Assembly (NCBI GenBank): GCA_036924285.1
Contig: JAYKYS010000005.1
Span: forward strand, 23,596,001 to 23,660,000
Direction of reading: 5' to 3'
DNA: 64,000 nucleotides
Origin: Asterella californica
Lineage: Eukaryota > Streptophyta > Marchantiopsida > Marchantiales > Aytoniaceae
Each line of letters opens with the position of its first letter. Position 1 is the first letter of the stretch. Both the position numbers and the translations under genes were made by a program. This document shows, in pieces, positions 23,122 through 35,829 of the stretch. Below the pieces are notes generated by a model, which worked only from the letters and a program-made list of their open reading frames with translations, had not been told where the DNA came from and made no database searches.

Positions 23122-23430
23122 TCCCTAAATATGCTTCCTGTGTCTCAATTTCTCCCAAAACACAACAACCGATCCGTCTCTTCAAGAACCGTCTTAACCT
23201 GTGCGTAGCTTGCACAGATCTGAACCCGATGACACCTTGCGTGCGTGTATTGGACTTCCCAATTTTCCAAAACGTCCACCGACAGGTCGCAGGAACAAGC
23301 AAGCTCCTTAAGCAGCCCCCTTGCAACAGTCTCTCTGCGTACAGTTCTCTCGTGAATAATAATAAGCAGGCCCCTTGCGTCTTTGATATAACGCTTGAAG
23401 CCCTGAATACCCAGTCAGCAAGTAACTAGG

Positions 23431-23760
23431 GGCCTAGCTTGATTTTACCTTCTTTCGAATCGCATAACTTCTTCTCTGGATGTCCAAACGAAGTAAACAA
23501 GATGTCCATGGAAAACTGACAAAGAGCTTTACCCACCCATGTGATGAAAGTGAAGATCCGAAGTTGCGCCAAAAGCTCGTAAGCTGGAGCCTAGCTTATT
23601 TTCTCCATCTTTCGAGTCCTGTAAGTTTTCCACTAGGCGTCCAAATGAAGTAGACAAAGTGCCTATGGAAAGCTGACAAGGAGCTCTACCCATCTATGCG
23701 ATGAAAATGGAGATCTGAGATTGTGCCAAAAACCTATAAGCTCGGGCCTAGCTTGTCTTC
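23431..23760. repeat. 157-bp tandem repeat in the gypsy LTR, two units
   Basis: Units begin at successive ggcctagctt boundaries near 23431, 23590 and 23750. The same unit is present three times in each LTR of the element at 52041-62112, so unit number varies between family members. Confidence 0.8.
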
Positions 23761-23905
23761 TCATGAGTGTCTTTGGAGCGACAAGCATCGAAGTTCAAAT
23801 TTCAGGTAGGAGCCGGTCCACGACACGACATCCATCCCTTCTGAACCTGTGCATCCTCCGGTATGCACCAGAGATACCAACCAAGGAGTGGACCGGCTTA
23901 TCGTC

Positions 23906-24886
23906 CTACTTCCCATCGTAACCAACCTCATCTTCAAGATCTTCTGCATAATCCTCATCCTCAAACTGAAACTCCGTCAAGATATCTGCTAGATCGACCT
24001 CCTCATCTCTCTTTTTGAAAATCTTGACACGTTTACCTGCCATTGGTGCCTTCAAGCTCGTTCCATCCAACTCTTGCAGGGCGTAAGTTGCGTTGTCATG
24101 AACCTTCTTCACCACATACGGACCAAACCATCTTCTGGAAAACTTTTGGAGTGCACTATGCTGGTTGTCTAGACTGTTGCCATAGACTAACACCCAATCA
24201 CCTTCTTTGATTTCCCTGGGTCTCAAACGATGTCGCTGATCAAATCTGATCTTGTTCTTCAACCGTGCTTCTCGCAACCTATCCAAAGCAATTTGGATAT
24301 CTTATGGTCTTCTCTCTAACTGCCTAATTCAAATAGCAAGAAGCTCTTCTCTAGTCAAATTGTCCTCCCAAGGTAACACACTCCATGTCAGAACGTGTTC
24401 TTCAATCGGCATGATAGGCTTCTGACCTGTGATGAGTTCCACCGGCATGTAACCTGTCACCGAGCTGTGCGTCGTTCTATCTGCCCATAACGCAAATGGT
24501 AAGAGTCGAGGCCACTCGCGCACCCTTCCGTTGCAAGCCTTCACCAAAGCCTTCACAATGGGTGGATGACCATATTCACTCTTGGCATTCCCTTCGGGGT
24601 TGTAAGCAGTTGTCAGTGATAACCTCACCCCACACCTTGCAAAGAATTCACGAGCCTCATGTGTATTTAACTCTCCCCGATCTGCAGTGATCTTTCCCAC
24701 ACATCCATACTGACAAACAATCTCTTCCAAGAGAAATCTACATACCCCTTCAGTTGTCTTCGTCCGAAGCGCCCTACCCTCGACTTGATTTGAAAGATCC
24801 TCTCTAGCAAGTACCAAGTATCTCATCTGCCATAATCCAACCGGCATAATCACCAAGTCTACCACCCACTTGAAGTGGATCGCCAA
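23906..24886 (-). pseudogene. Gypsy integrase fragment of the truncated element
   Basis: Two open frames (24886-24329 and 24286-23906) are near-identical to the integrase core and C-terminus of the intact element at 59040-60020. For example, the DDE second Asp context ITADRGELNTHE and the C-terminal block WFGPYVVKKVHDNATYALQ are kept. The break between them is a stop at about 24300 where the sister copy reads on. Confidence 0.9.
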
Positions 24887-25024
24887 CGGATAAGTCGGAT
24901 GTAATCCGTCACGATGTCAGATATTCGAATACATCTGACATGTCAAACAAGACTCAACAAAAAATACAACATCCCTGTACATGTTTTTCCACCAATACCG
25001 CTCTTTTATCTTGGTAAAAGTGGC

Positions 25025-26562
25025 TCAAATTCCTCGATGTCCAGCCCAAAGACTCTCATGGAACGCCTTGAGTAACTTCTGCTGATCTTCCTTGTTGCAA
25101 ATCACCCGTAGCGGTACCTCACCTTTCTGCTTCGGTCGCTTCCAAAGAAATCCATCCTGCAACATGAAGTTGTAGGCCTTCCTTCGAACTCTCCGAAACC
25201 TCTTATCCGTCCAACCTGCTTGCTTAACCATCGTACTAAGGTACCTCCCGATATCAAGCAAATCACCATCATACAACCCTTCAACAAATAACTCTTCTTC
25301 CCTTCCTGTCTGTGCAATCGAATAGAACTCTGTACCCACGTCGTCAATGTCTTCTATCATCTCATCCTCCTCATCATATCGAGCTCGAGATAACATATCC
25401 GCCATCAGATTATCCTTCCCTGCAATATGTCTAAACTCCGGATTCAACGACTTGATATATGCGATCCATCGTAACATCGCAATATCAGGAGTTGAACAAT
25501 TCATGATCATCCCTAACAACGACAAGCAATCAGTTTCAACCACCACTACTGCTCCAATCAAATACTCTTTCTCATTTTTCATAGCTGAAACAATACCCCA
25601 CAGTTCTCTCTTCACTTGTGGGTAAGCACGTTGTCGAGCACTTAACACCTTCGCTCCGAACCTAACCGCAAACCTGTCTCCATTCTCATCATCCTGTCCG
25701 ACTGCCCATCCAATTGCAACTGGACTTGTATCCACAGTAAGAATCACCGGCCTAGCACCCTTGTAATCAATCCTTCTCAGGACTGGAGGAGATGATAGTA
25801 AAGACTTCAGCTTCCTTACCGCATCAGTATGCTCTTTCTCCCATCTGAACTTATGACCCTTACGCAACAATCCATACAACGGATCCACCACATGCGCATA
25901 ATGAGGAATCCAAATGTGGTAGAATACACAAGCACCCAAAAATCTTCTCACTTCTGTTAGCGAGTTGCAAACCTCCTTCATTCTTCCAATCGCATCCACC
26001 TTGTTCGGATCTGGCTTCCGACCGAACGATCCACACAAATGACCAATGATCAAAAGCTCTCTAACCCCAAATGTAGACTTCGCACCTGACAGCGTAAGAT
26101 GAACTTCCTCAAGTCGAGATAAGATCTTCTCACAGTCTGCGATGTGATCAGTGACGTATCGCCGACACCCCCTCTGATCTAATGCTTCATCCTTCTCATC
26201 TTCCACACATCCTTTGATGGGGATGTCATCCAAGAACGGCATCGTCTTTTCAGGGATGAAGTCTCTTAGAACTCGACTCATCCCGTTCATCATGTGTGCT
26301 ACCGAGTTGGTAGCTCTCTGTGGTAAGGTACACATCCTAACCAACCCCAAAGGTGTCCTCATTGTCATGAAGCTTCTGCTCTCCTCCGCTAGTTGAAACT
26401 GATCATACCTCGAGTAAAGATCTCCCATTGAGTAAATCGCTCTTCCTGCAAACACTTCTGTAAACTCATCCACAATCGGTCCCACCCCAGCATTTCTGAT
26501 TGTTACTGCGTTCACCGGTTGCATGTCTTGGATGAACCGCAGCGACCCATTCTTCTTAGGAG
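25025..26562 (-). pseudogene. Gypsy RT and RNase H fragment of the truncated element
   Basis: An open frame of 499 codons with the RT catalytic FLDDIPIKG and the RNase H start ILTVDTSPVAIGWAV. It corresponds to the region of the intact element from about 57375 onward. It retains the Tyr codon (RQRAYPQVK) that is a nonsense codon in the sister element. The element ends abruptly at about 26562, inside the RT fingers. Confidence 0.9.
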
Positions 26563-28014
26563 TCTAAGTTCAAAAACAGAGTGAGATTAACAATACGTTT
26601 GGAAATCACATAATCTAGCTCAGATGATTCATAACTTGAAAGTAGAAAATAAAAGTGTGAAATTCTAAAACGTAAAACAATACTTTCTTGGTGTATATTT
26701 CAAAAGAACATCTTTGTAACTCTCAACATCAAAGATAGGACCGTACTTACTTTTCACTCCTCCGACAGTCTATTCGCTTCACCTGACATACCGGATGCTG
26801 TAACTTTCAACTGTTGATAATTTTGTCGAACAAAATCAGGTTCATTCTCTTCTACTTTTCTTCACACAAGATAATAGTACCTGTCAACAAGATCAAAGTT
26901 CTTCCACTTGGAGTCCATAGTCACAGATGATGTGAAATATGATGAAAGCAATCCGTAAGCAAACTGCTACAATGTACATAGCACACTATACAGCTGAAAG
27001 GATGAAGTTGTGATGAATCTAAGCTCGTCCAACTTTCAATCCTCAGCATATTGCTCTAAGTCTGTAGCACTCCATGCCATAAGTAACGAGTAGTTATCAT
27101 TCCGAATGTGGGATAGAAACTTAAAAAGTACCGGCACGCAGTACTCTAAGTTCCAAACTTCTTTGAGCATTGGGACACTTGGGACACCAAAGATCGGTGT
27201 CCCAAGTGGTTTAGCCTACAGTACTAGGTCGTGGATTCAATCCCTTGTGGGTACGGTTGGAGATGCATGCTGCTGCAAACTATTAATGAAGCTTCTGATC
27301 CGAGTCTTGCTATGATGGACTAAAATGAACAATCTCATGGGATGAGAAGTCCCAAGGGATAGGTAATAATATTTATCTTTTATCATTGACAAAATTTAAG
27401 TATTAAATTAAATGCCTGAAAATGAACTTTGACATGCACTAATATCCGTTTCATCTTGAATACAAGTCTTTCTTTCTTCGTTCTTTTCGAATATGTTATG
27501 TCTCAACTCTCTTTACTAAACATGTTTGTGATACAATGTATACAATCTTACATTCCGACATATTTGTGATTATGTTCACAGTTGAATAGTTATTTCATTA
27601 CTGTTGTGATCAAAATATTACTCTAAAATTTTAGAGTGAAAGAAAAGACAGCAGATGGATTGCATTGTACTTTATTTCACAATCTGCATTCATTACTGCA
27701 AATACAAGAATCAAATAATATCTATTCACTATGTCTAATCACGCTTAATCATTTATAAAACATAATTGATTTAACTCTATTTAGGTATATAATTATACTT
27801 ATAGTACTGAAATGTGTATATATCGTGTGATTGTGACAATAACGAAAGAATTTTACCAAGAAAAGAAATCTATTGCCCTATAAAACATCTTTATGTCGTA
27901 TATGTGACAATAACGATGACAAATTCTTTTAGAAAAATATTCAATTATCTCATAAATTGTACTTATATCGTTTTTGTGACTCTATCCAATGTGACTGTAA
28001 TGAAATTTGACTGT
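26563..28014. other. AT-rich intron sequence, no gene seen
   Basis: No coding signature was found. It contains the SINE-like segment at 27185-27310 and AT-rich low-complexity DNA around 27350-28000. Confidence 0.6.
27185..27310 (+). mobile_element. tRNA-derived SINE-like segment
   Basis: Box-A-like TGTCCCAAGTGG (27198-27209) and box-B-like GGATTCAATCC (about 27232-27242) are spaced as in tRNA-derived SINEs. They are followed by a short unrelated tail ending in AT-rich sequence. Not a functional tRNA, as no closed acceptor stem was found. Confidence 0.4.
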
Positions 28015-28190
28015 ACTAGTCCGCTGAGTTGGTCCAAACAAAAATAATTCTATTTCATTTTCATTTCTGTTTTCATTTCATTCAGTGTCACGAGGAATGC
28101 ATAATTGATTAAAAGAAAAGGACACTGAGGCATGCGTCTACAGCATGAGATCTTCCGGAACCAACCAGAGGCTCGCTGAAGAACGGTAAA
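28015..28190. repeat. Dispersed repeat, partner of 6268-6470
   Basis: Same orientation and landmarks as the left copy (ctagtccgctgagttggt to gagatcttccggaacca). Confidence 0.75.
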
Positions 28191-28539
28191 GAACAAGTTT
28201 AGTTACCACGAGGTTTATTCCACGAGGGAGAAGATGGACCGTGAGAAGTTTCTGACCTCCATCCGAAAATTTTGAGACAAGGGGGAGGCACTTCTGGGGG
28301 GCTGGCGCAATCAGTGAAATACCACTCTAGAAGAGATAGAATTCTAACCTTGAGTACAGTTGATATGGTTGAGGCACAATCTAAGTATGGAGCTAAAACT
28401 CGTGTAGTTTTTTGAAAACTAGCTTCACAAATAAAACTTTGAGAATCCTTTTGCAACTCCTTTAGAAATATTACCAGAATGGTACTTTTTTCCAGTTTTT
28501 CAAATACTCTTTTAAAAAGATTTCAACCTAGAGCCCAAG

Positions 28540-29580
28540 GACTGACATCCTTGGGCTCTAGGTTCTTCTTCTCATGCAAGACTGGAAGATTCCCTTTATG
28601 TTTGACAACGTGTTCGATCCGAATGGATCGACCTCCTGTACGCAGAACGTGGCATACACGTACTTGTTCCATGAGGAGAGAAGATGACGGTGAGAAGCTT
28701 TTGACCGTTCTTCCCTTGACCTGCTGAAGCCAAATATACGTCTCTGTTCGAACCAAGTCGGACTCTTCCCAACGTGACCCACGTGAAACCCCATCTGCGA
28801 CTTCATTTCTTTTCTTTTGGTTTTGTTTTTCCTTTACTTGTCCTCTTCCTTCCCTCTTGTCAGAAACTCATGTTGCATGCATATGTCAGCAACATTTCCG
28901 AGAAGCACATAGTAAACTAAAAACTCACCGTCCTCGTCATGTGTATGACAAATAATTTTATTATTATTCATTCTACTTTGTTTTAAATCATTTATTTATT
29001 TGTTGCTTTTTAATTACTTTTTGCAACTGAATCGTGAAAGTTCCAGAGAGTGGGGACTCTGGGAGATTTCAGGAACACTTTCTGTAAAAACTAGCAACTG
29101 TTGTCTGCTTATTGACCAAGCCAGTCTTGTCGGTGAAAAAGCTCTTACCCATATATTGCGATTTCCAACCACTTTATTTCGGAAAATGAAATTTTACGCT
29201 TATCACATAGATAGTAATATTTTTCGTAATGTCGAGAAGGGCTATAGTAGGCTTTACTTCCTCATCTGCATTGACATTACACCCATCATCAAAAGAACAA
29301 TATTCTTGCACACCACTTGTGGTATTTTTTAATTTTTAATTAAAACTTTATTTCAAATAGAAGATGGGTAGAAGATTTGGTAAAAGATTCAAAATAAAAT
29401 GATGACCATGCGATTCTCGTCTTGAGAGCACACTTCAGACCTTAAAGACGTGGACAAGCTAAAAAGGACAGTACGGATTTCACTATCCTGGGTTCAAAAA
29501 GCACGTATATCTGAAAAGGAAGCAAGGAACAGGTGAATATATTCTGAAATGTGAAGCTACTATTGAGCGAAGGGTTTTAG
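28540..29580. repeat. Dispersed repeat, partner of 7850-8990
   Basis: Collinear with the left copy apart from indels. A short inverted repeat around 28530-28560 (tagagcccaaggactgacat followed by its near-complement) marks its left edge in this copy. Confidence 0.7.
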
Positions 29581-29769
29581 TTGGAACGATTCCTCTTTTG
29601 ATGATTACCTCTCTACTGGTGCATGTCGGAGTTTACTATTACGTTAACTGTTACTCACTTTTCGGAACAAGTGAATACATATTGAATAATCTGAACATTT
29701 GTTTTCTGCATGACGATAAACAATGTTGTTTGACGGTCTATCTGCTTGCTTATTTACCTCTTCAATCTG

Positions 29770-30100
29770 AAAATGGAAGAGGGCTGCAAGCTTAATGTAT
29801 TACCTAACTCTTCCCACGCCAAGGGTTAAGTAACACATAAATATGTGTATTAATGTATTTTTTTGTTTCAGCAGTCCACCGCACGTGTATCCCCAAAGCG
29901 CATGGGCTTGCACTTCATTTACTTTAAGGTTGTTTATTGGCTTTCATCACAATTCCTAGAATGACTAACACTTCACAGTTAAGCTTAATTAAGATTTTTG
30001 TTACAATTTAATCTAGTTTTTATATATAATATTCAGAACATTCTTGATAATATAAAAAGAGCAAAAGTTTCTGAAGTTGATCCAGCATTCTTATTTGGTT
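29770..30100. repeat. MITE-like repeat, inverted partner of 7005-7370
   Basis: Matches the reverse complement of the left copy over about 330 bp. AT-rich and non-coding. Confidence 0.55.
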
Positions 30101-31038
30101 ATACATTAAATGTGACATAAAATCTATTTACAGGTTAAAATTCTACAAAATGACAAGATATCCGTTGAGGAAAACGGAAAGACTAATAAATGATTGAGAA
30201 AAACCGGCTCTCCGTTCGTTGTCGACGGATAATTTCCGGTTCCGATACTTTTTACCCCGAGCACTGCTTATAATGAAAATCACTCTATTTCACGTTTTAA
30301 TTTCTAGTTCTCGTACATGCCTCTTTATAAATATCAAGTATCTCCGGAAGTTATTATCTGGATCAGTGACACACTTTTTCTCTCACAAAATCTACACAAC
30401 TCTTTTTCAGAAAGATGTACTTGTGGCATCAAACTCATGAAACTGAATCATAATTAAAGAGATCTTGTGTAGTACATAATACAAAACAGGTTTGCAGTGT
30501 ACCTTCTAGAAACTAAATTGTGGAACTAAAAAATGTGTTCCACTCCACTCTATGCAACATTAACGTTCATAATATGAAAACCCCTGAAAAGCCCTGATAG
30601 TCTACGCTTCCGACGCTGGTTGTCTGACAAATGGACCCCATACTCTCGGCTTTTCGATGCCCGATGTCTCACAATATGTCCAAAGACTGTCTAGGCTGCT
30701 TGGGTTTTTGGCTCCAAAAAAGGTCCCGGTGGTGATCGCCAGTCTCAACTGTGATCTATCTGCGGTTCGCCTAACTGCTTTAGAACAAGGCCAACTAGCG
30801 GTTAGTCATGACTGTCTTTGACCCAAGTTTCCGGAAGGGTTCCATTTGAACTGAAACGGATGAACTTTCAAGCTTTTACCGTGCAAAATAGGAGTACAAG
30901 ACTAGGAACCGTACAAACACGCTGATAAGCGGAGTAGCACTAGAAGCTGTAAGCGGACAGTAAAAGGAGAGCCCAAAGAAACCCAGCCGAATGAGTGGAG
31001 CAAGAGACCAGATCGGAAGAAGAGGTCAGGGGAGAGAA

Positions 31039-32600
31039 CTAGTGTGTTTCTAGCGACTGCCACCTATGAGAAAGTGCCTCTTCGATAAGCTTAATAGCAT
31101 TCTGAATTCTACTACCCTTTGGGAAGTTTCCAGAGTTTTTTAAGATGGTTGTTAGCCTATCCCTGGCATCCTTTAGCGAGATCCAGTATATTGAGTTAGA
31201 CTCTCTTTTTCTGAAACAACAAGCTGCATCTAGATATCCAGATGTAGCGCCAGGCCATGCAGATGGTATATCTGATGGCAAGGGGTGCTCTCTTTCAGTG
31301 CAAGGAGCATTTCTGGTGGTGACAAAAAGTTCTCTAGATGCAGTTTTGCCGCCGCTGTAGATTTTTGTATTTTCCTCAGCAGTGTGGTCCAGAACTTTGA
31401 CTATTTCTGGCATTGAACTAGGAGGTCGGATAGCGTATCGGTGGCTGATTTACAGAATATGCAAAGCCCATCTCCTAGGTCTATGATGGCCGCTTGGTTG
31501 CTCGTGTGCAGATCATTTTGCATAATACGCCATAGGAATATAGCGTCGTGGTTATGCATTCCTTCAGCCTAGACTACTTGTAGAGGGAACTGACATTTTC
31601 CGAGGACCAAGATTTCTGCCACATTTGGTTAAATCTCATCTCGGATTCCGGTTGTACGGTGGTCATGCGGTCTGAATAGACCTCTTTTACAGGTCGTGTG
31701 GAATTCCTGGATCGAAATGTCGGCCATTCTCCATCCTTGAGTATCCATTAGACTTCTTCTCGTTGGATCTTCGGAAGACAGAATACCTTCCAGAATTTGA
31801 GTTTCCTCCATGCTTGCCTGAAGAAGGTCCTTCAGCCGTCGTTGTGACTGCCATAGTGCTTTAGGCGAATAGATCCTCTGTGAACGAAGTGTTCTGAAGA
31901 TGGCTTCTCCACATCTCTGTTTACAAAGCACAGACGAACAAATTAGGAGGTGTGTGTTGGAAGAGCTGACTGTGAAGGATCCTAGGTTAGCATGGTGGAG
32001 CAACTTCTCCATGACTTGATGATCATGCACAGAGATTTGCCTTCTTGTGTGAGTAGGATTTCCACCAGACATAGGCTGGATCTTCTGTCCGGCTGGAGGT
32101 CCAAGAGCATCGCTTCCAGCAACGTTCTCCAAAGTGTAGTGGCCTTCCTGTCCAAGAATCTGCCAGTGTGTTTGCTTTGAAGAGCTTCCATGAAGGTAGT
32201 GGAGTCCTTTAGGTCTCCCAATCCTTCGGTCTGGTTATCCATTTCCAAAAAATTAGAGGAGATTTTGGATTTCCTTCTTCGGTCGTGCCCCATAAGAAAT
32301 TCCAATGAGAACTCCAGTTTTTTGGCTGAAGCTCGAAGAAGAGAGCATGCTGAGAGTAAATATACCGCTGATGGTTGTATCACATGCTTCAGTAGAACCA
32401 CTCTAACCCCGAAGGGTAACAAGGTTGAGGAGTATGCCACCAGTTTGGGTGTATGACCTCCATGTACCATCTCCACGCCTTTTCTTTCATCAGATTTTGC
32501 CCTATCCTCACGCCGAGCCAGCGTGTGTGATATTTTGGGCCTATGATCTTGCAGCCTGAGCAAGTAACCAAACCGATGGGTTGAATGTGTTCTCATTGGT
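31039..32600 (-). pseudogene. LINE post-RT and C-terminal fragments
   Basis: The block around KLVAYSSTLLPFGVRVVLL and HTRWLGVRIGQNL is typical of the region after the RT in plant LINEs and is shared with the second copy at 37303-37640. The zinc-finger-like C-terminal part near 31440-31630 is degenerate. Confidence 0.7.
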
Positions 32601-32605
32601 ATAGC

Positions 32606-33902
32606 TTATGATTTCGGCAGATTTAACTTGGCACCTGAGGCTAGCTCATACAGTGTAACTACATTCTGTAGATTTAAAAAGGATGCCTCTTCTACAGCAG
32701 TATACACTCTCGAGTCATCAGCAAATTGGCAGTAGCCATAGAAGAGAACATGGCTGGTCTGATAGCACCTAATGCATTGGCTGCTGCTAATTCTTCCATC
32801 AAAGGGACGGTCGAAAAAGTAGCGGGCAAGGGGGCAGTCTTTCTGCACCCGACTTGTTACCTGGAATTTCTCTGTAAATCATCATTGACGTGTATCGAGG
32901 TAGAAACTCCTTGGATTAGGCCTCGCGTCAAATTCCTGAATTCACTTCCCAAGCCCAGACGCTCCATTTTCTGCCAGAAGCTATGATCGAGACGGTCGAA
33001 GGCTTTCTCGAACTCCATTTTGTAAAACAACCCGGATTTCTGAGCGCTTACGTCCATCGTTTGTGAGGTTGAACTGTAGGATGCTGAAATCAATCGACCG
33101 ATCCTTCACGAAGCCATTTTGTTGGTGCTTGGTAGGAGAATTACCAGCCGGAGAGCTACGATCTTGGCTATCACATCTTATAGTGAAGTGTCAAGAGAGC
33201 AATTGATCTCCAATCAGACAGTGCGGACGGCTGATCCTTCTAAGATAAGAGCTTGATAATCTCTTCTAAGAAGGAAGGCGAGAGTTGAGCATCGTCCCAA
33301 AATTGAAGTACGACCTTTGTGAACTCCGCCTCTAGTACCGGCTAGAGGCAGCACATTGATTTGACTGTGAGGTCATCCATGCTCGGTGCTTTCCCCGAGG
33401 GTAGTAGCCTGACGACTTCTTCGATCTCACCCTTGGAAGGAATTTCTTCAAGAAAAGCAATTTCTCCAGGAGAGAGTTTTGGCCTAGTTCTCTCGAGAAT
33501 AGTCTCTTTTTTTGCAGAAGCTGTCATTCTCCTTCAAGTACAGCTGTGCATAGAATGACTGAATTTCACTCATTATAATCCGTGATAGTGCCTTTATCCG
33601 TAGTGAATAGGGACTTATTTCTGCACCTTGCCACGTTCCTCTTGTGTGTGTAGCTGAAAAAAGTATCGGGTTGGGGGGTCACCTTCTTTTAGGAAGTTCA
33701 TCCGAGACCAAGTCCTCAGCCTCCGGTCCCTGATTTGCTCACGTTCGCGAATAAGTTTGCTTAGTGAAGTTATTTCTCCCGTGACAGTTGTGGTTGTCTC
33801 GCATGAGTGTAGGGACTGGAGTTTCTCTGACAGCTTGGTGAAATTGTGAACTACTTCTATTGGCCTTCTTGATGACCTTGCTGATCTTGCTCCATTTGAC
33901 AC
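32606..33902 (-). pseudogene. LINE reverse transcriptase fragments
   Basis: Recognisable pieces in several frames: linker with EGDPPTRYFFQ, RT block LLPSGKAPSMDDLT, MEFEKAFDRLDH, and the catalytic box region CQFADDSRVYTAVEE (FADDS). Frameshifts separate all of them. Confidence 0.85.
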
Positions 33903-33945
33903 TATAGTTAGCAGCCAGATCCACAGTACTAGCCAGAGGCTCCTC

Positions 33946-34482
33946 TCATGCCGATTTGATTCGAGACATCAGTTCGAGCTTCAAGGTTGCTGGGTCAATC
34001 TTGAAGTATGATCGCTTCGAGACGTCTTGCTGATTACCTGCAATAAGACACACTTGAGTAGTAATAGAAAAGTGATATGATAAAACAGAATCAGCATGGT
34101 GGGATAATGAAGAGATTTCTGGCAGCCATAGGCCGCCGTTCTCTAGGTAGCAGCGGTCGAGTCTAGCCCATTGTACTCCGCTCGCTGTATTGACCCACCT
34201 GGTGTAGAGTGTTCCTGTTCCGGAATCGGCCAAGGACATTGTATCCACCAAGTCTAGTTTGACTTTAAAGTCGCAGAATATTGATTCTTCGGATTGCCTG
34301 ATGACCGTGGTAGGACCAGCTGAGTCTCCAGATCGTTTCATCATATTCCAGTCTCTTGTCATGATCCAATTCCTAACTGGAAGCTTTTGATGCAATTCTC
34401 TCAAGAGGTTAGTGCGTTCGACATGCCTTGCCGGAGCGTAGGCAGACATGACGTGAAAGTCAATCCCTTCTGATGTGCCCAA
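33946..34482 (-). pseudogene. LINE AP-like endonuclease fragment
   Basis: It shows the motifs MSAYAPARHVERTNL, WIMTRDWNMM, ARLDRCYLE and LSHHADSVLSYH, matching the order of APE-type endonuclease blocks (the last being the S-D-H box region, degenerate). It would nick target DNA for target-primed reverse transcription. Confidence 0.8.
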
Positions 34483-34690
34483 GCAAAGTGGCCATGAAAA
34501 ATCATCCGGAAGGGTTCCAGCAACCCATTCCTCTTCCTTTTATCGAAAGAAAATTTTCCAAAACTTTTTACTGCACAAGAGGGGTATACAGAAGCCAGGA
34601 ACTTCACAATGCCAAGGGCGTTCAGGTAGTAAACTTGCTGACTATATGCCATGGAAGATGCGAGCCTTATGCTGGCAAGGTTGGCTGATA

Positions 34691-35640
34691 GCTCCCAACC
34701 TCTTCCTTTTCTTTCACATATCCACGATTGAGGTGATTTTTTGCTCTCTGAAGAACTGAATAATTCTCTTTTCCTCTACCGCAGATACTCCGTGATTAAT
34801 AGATATAACCTGATGTATTCCGCCAAGGAGAGATGAACAGGAACCTCTGATTGAGGTACTTTCCACCTCAGTGCAGGTGAACATTATCTAATGAGCATAT
34901 TTAGAGTAGTCGACTTCTTGCACTTGATCACCCTTCTGGTGAGGATAAGGAGACCAGAGGATAATCTCCTTATGTAGTAGTATGGGCCTCAGTGGGGGAG
35001 ACCTTCCCGTGATAATATCATGTACAAGTGGTGCTCACGCCATGGTGTCTTTTCCATCCAATGCCGTAGATAGCAAGCTGCTGGACAATTTCCTGGATGT
35101 TTGATCTTAATGCCTAGATCAACCGTCCACCCTATCCGTGTCCACGCTTTAAAGGTCTCTAAAGACGTAGCTTTTCAAAAAGTATGTTATCGCTATAGTA
35201 CAAATCAGTAGATTGACTTGCTGAAGACCTTCTGCCTTCGGGATTACAACTCGGATGGTCGTACTAGCGGACGAGGTAGATCCTGACGTAGCTACCTTAG
35301 CTGCCTCCTTATCTGGGATACTCCAATACTCAGTTACTTTGTACGTGGCGTTAGATCTGAGCTCGTACAACTTCACAAAAGCACATAAGGGTATATGAAT
35401 GCTGAAAAACTTTTTACTTTTGCGTACGATCCGAGAGCCTGTACACCTCTCTACAATGCCTTAATGGACTCTATGAATGCATTCGACTAAAGCAATACGT
35501 AATGCAATACTGACCAGAGATGGACAGTAGCTTACACGTGCTAAGAAGACATTCTTAACACAACTGTGTAGTCTTACGAGAGAATGAAGCCGATTTGGTT
35601 ACATCCTTGAGATCGCTAACAGTGTGTCGAGGTGAATTCG
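34691..35640. other. Intron sequence, no gene seen
   Basis: No recognisable coding, RNA or transposon signature; probably decayed repeats. Confidence 0.5.
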
Positions 35641-35682
35641 TGCGCCGTCAAGCATGGAGTTCCTAAGCTCGCGAGATGCAAG

Positions 35683-35818
35683 CTTCCAGCAGACCATTCC
35701 AACAAGAGAAGAATGGTCCCGGTTGCTTTGTGCGTGGTCCGGCAAATGGTCTTCCAGCAACCCATTCCAACAAGAAAAGAATGGTCTCGGTTGCTCCGTG
35801 TGCGGTCCGATCCCGAAG
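35683..35818. repeat. Two-copy 68-bp tandem repeat
   Basis: Units starting cttccagcaRaccattccaa at 35683 and 35751 are about 90% alike by eye. Confidence 0.8.
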
Positions 35819-35829
35819 CTTAACAAAAT

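Larger units (their letters stand above)
12030..26562 (-). mobile_element. Truncated Ty3/gypsy element (same family as 52041-62112), split by a nested insertion
   Basis: The minus-strand 3' LTR is in two pieces: 23122-23830 corresponds to LTR positions 1 to about 850, and 13186 down to about 12030 to the remainder. The 9.9-kb methyltransferase element (13187-23121) is inserted between them. The LTR starts with the reverse complement of cgacacgaca at 23830, next to a polypurine tract on the minus strand. Integrase and RT/RNase H remain at 23906-24886 and 25025-26562. Gag, protease and the 5' LTR are absent, the element breaking off at 26562 into unrelated intron sequence. Confidence 0.85.
30600..34690 (-). 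mobile_element. LINE (L1-like non-LTR retrotransposon), degenerate
   Basis: On the minus strand, endonuclease (34482-33946), linker and reverse transcriptase (33902-32606), then the post-RT region (32596-31039) follow in order, broken by many frame changes. About 450 bp of 3' UTR (30600-31030) is shared with the second LINE copy at 35830. No intact ORF remains. Confidence 0.85.

Noticed and set aside
27185..27310. Functional tRNA gene
   Set aside because: Box A and box B are present, but no acceptor stem or anticodon arm could be closed.
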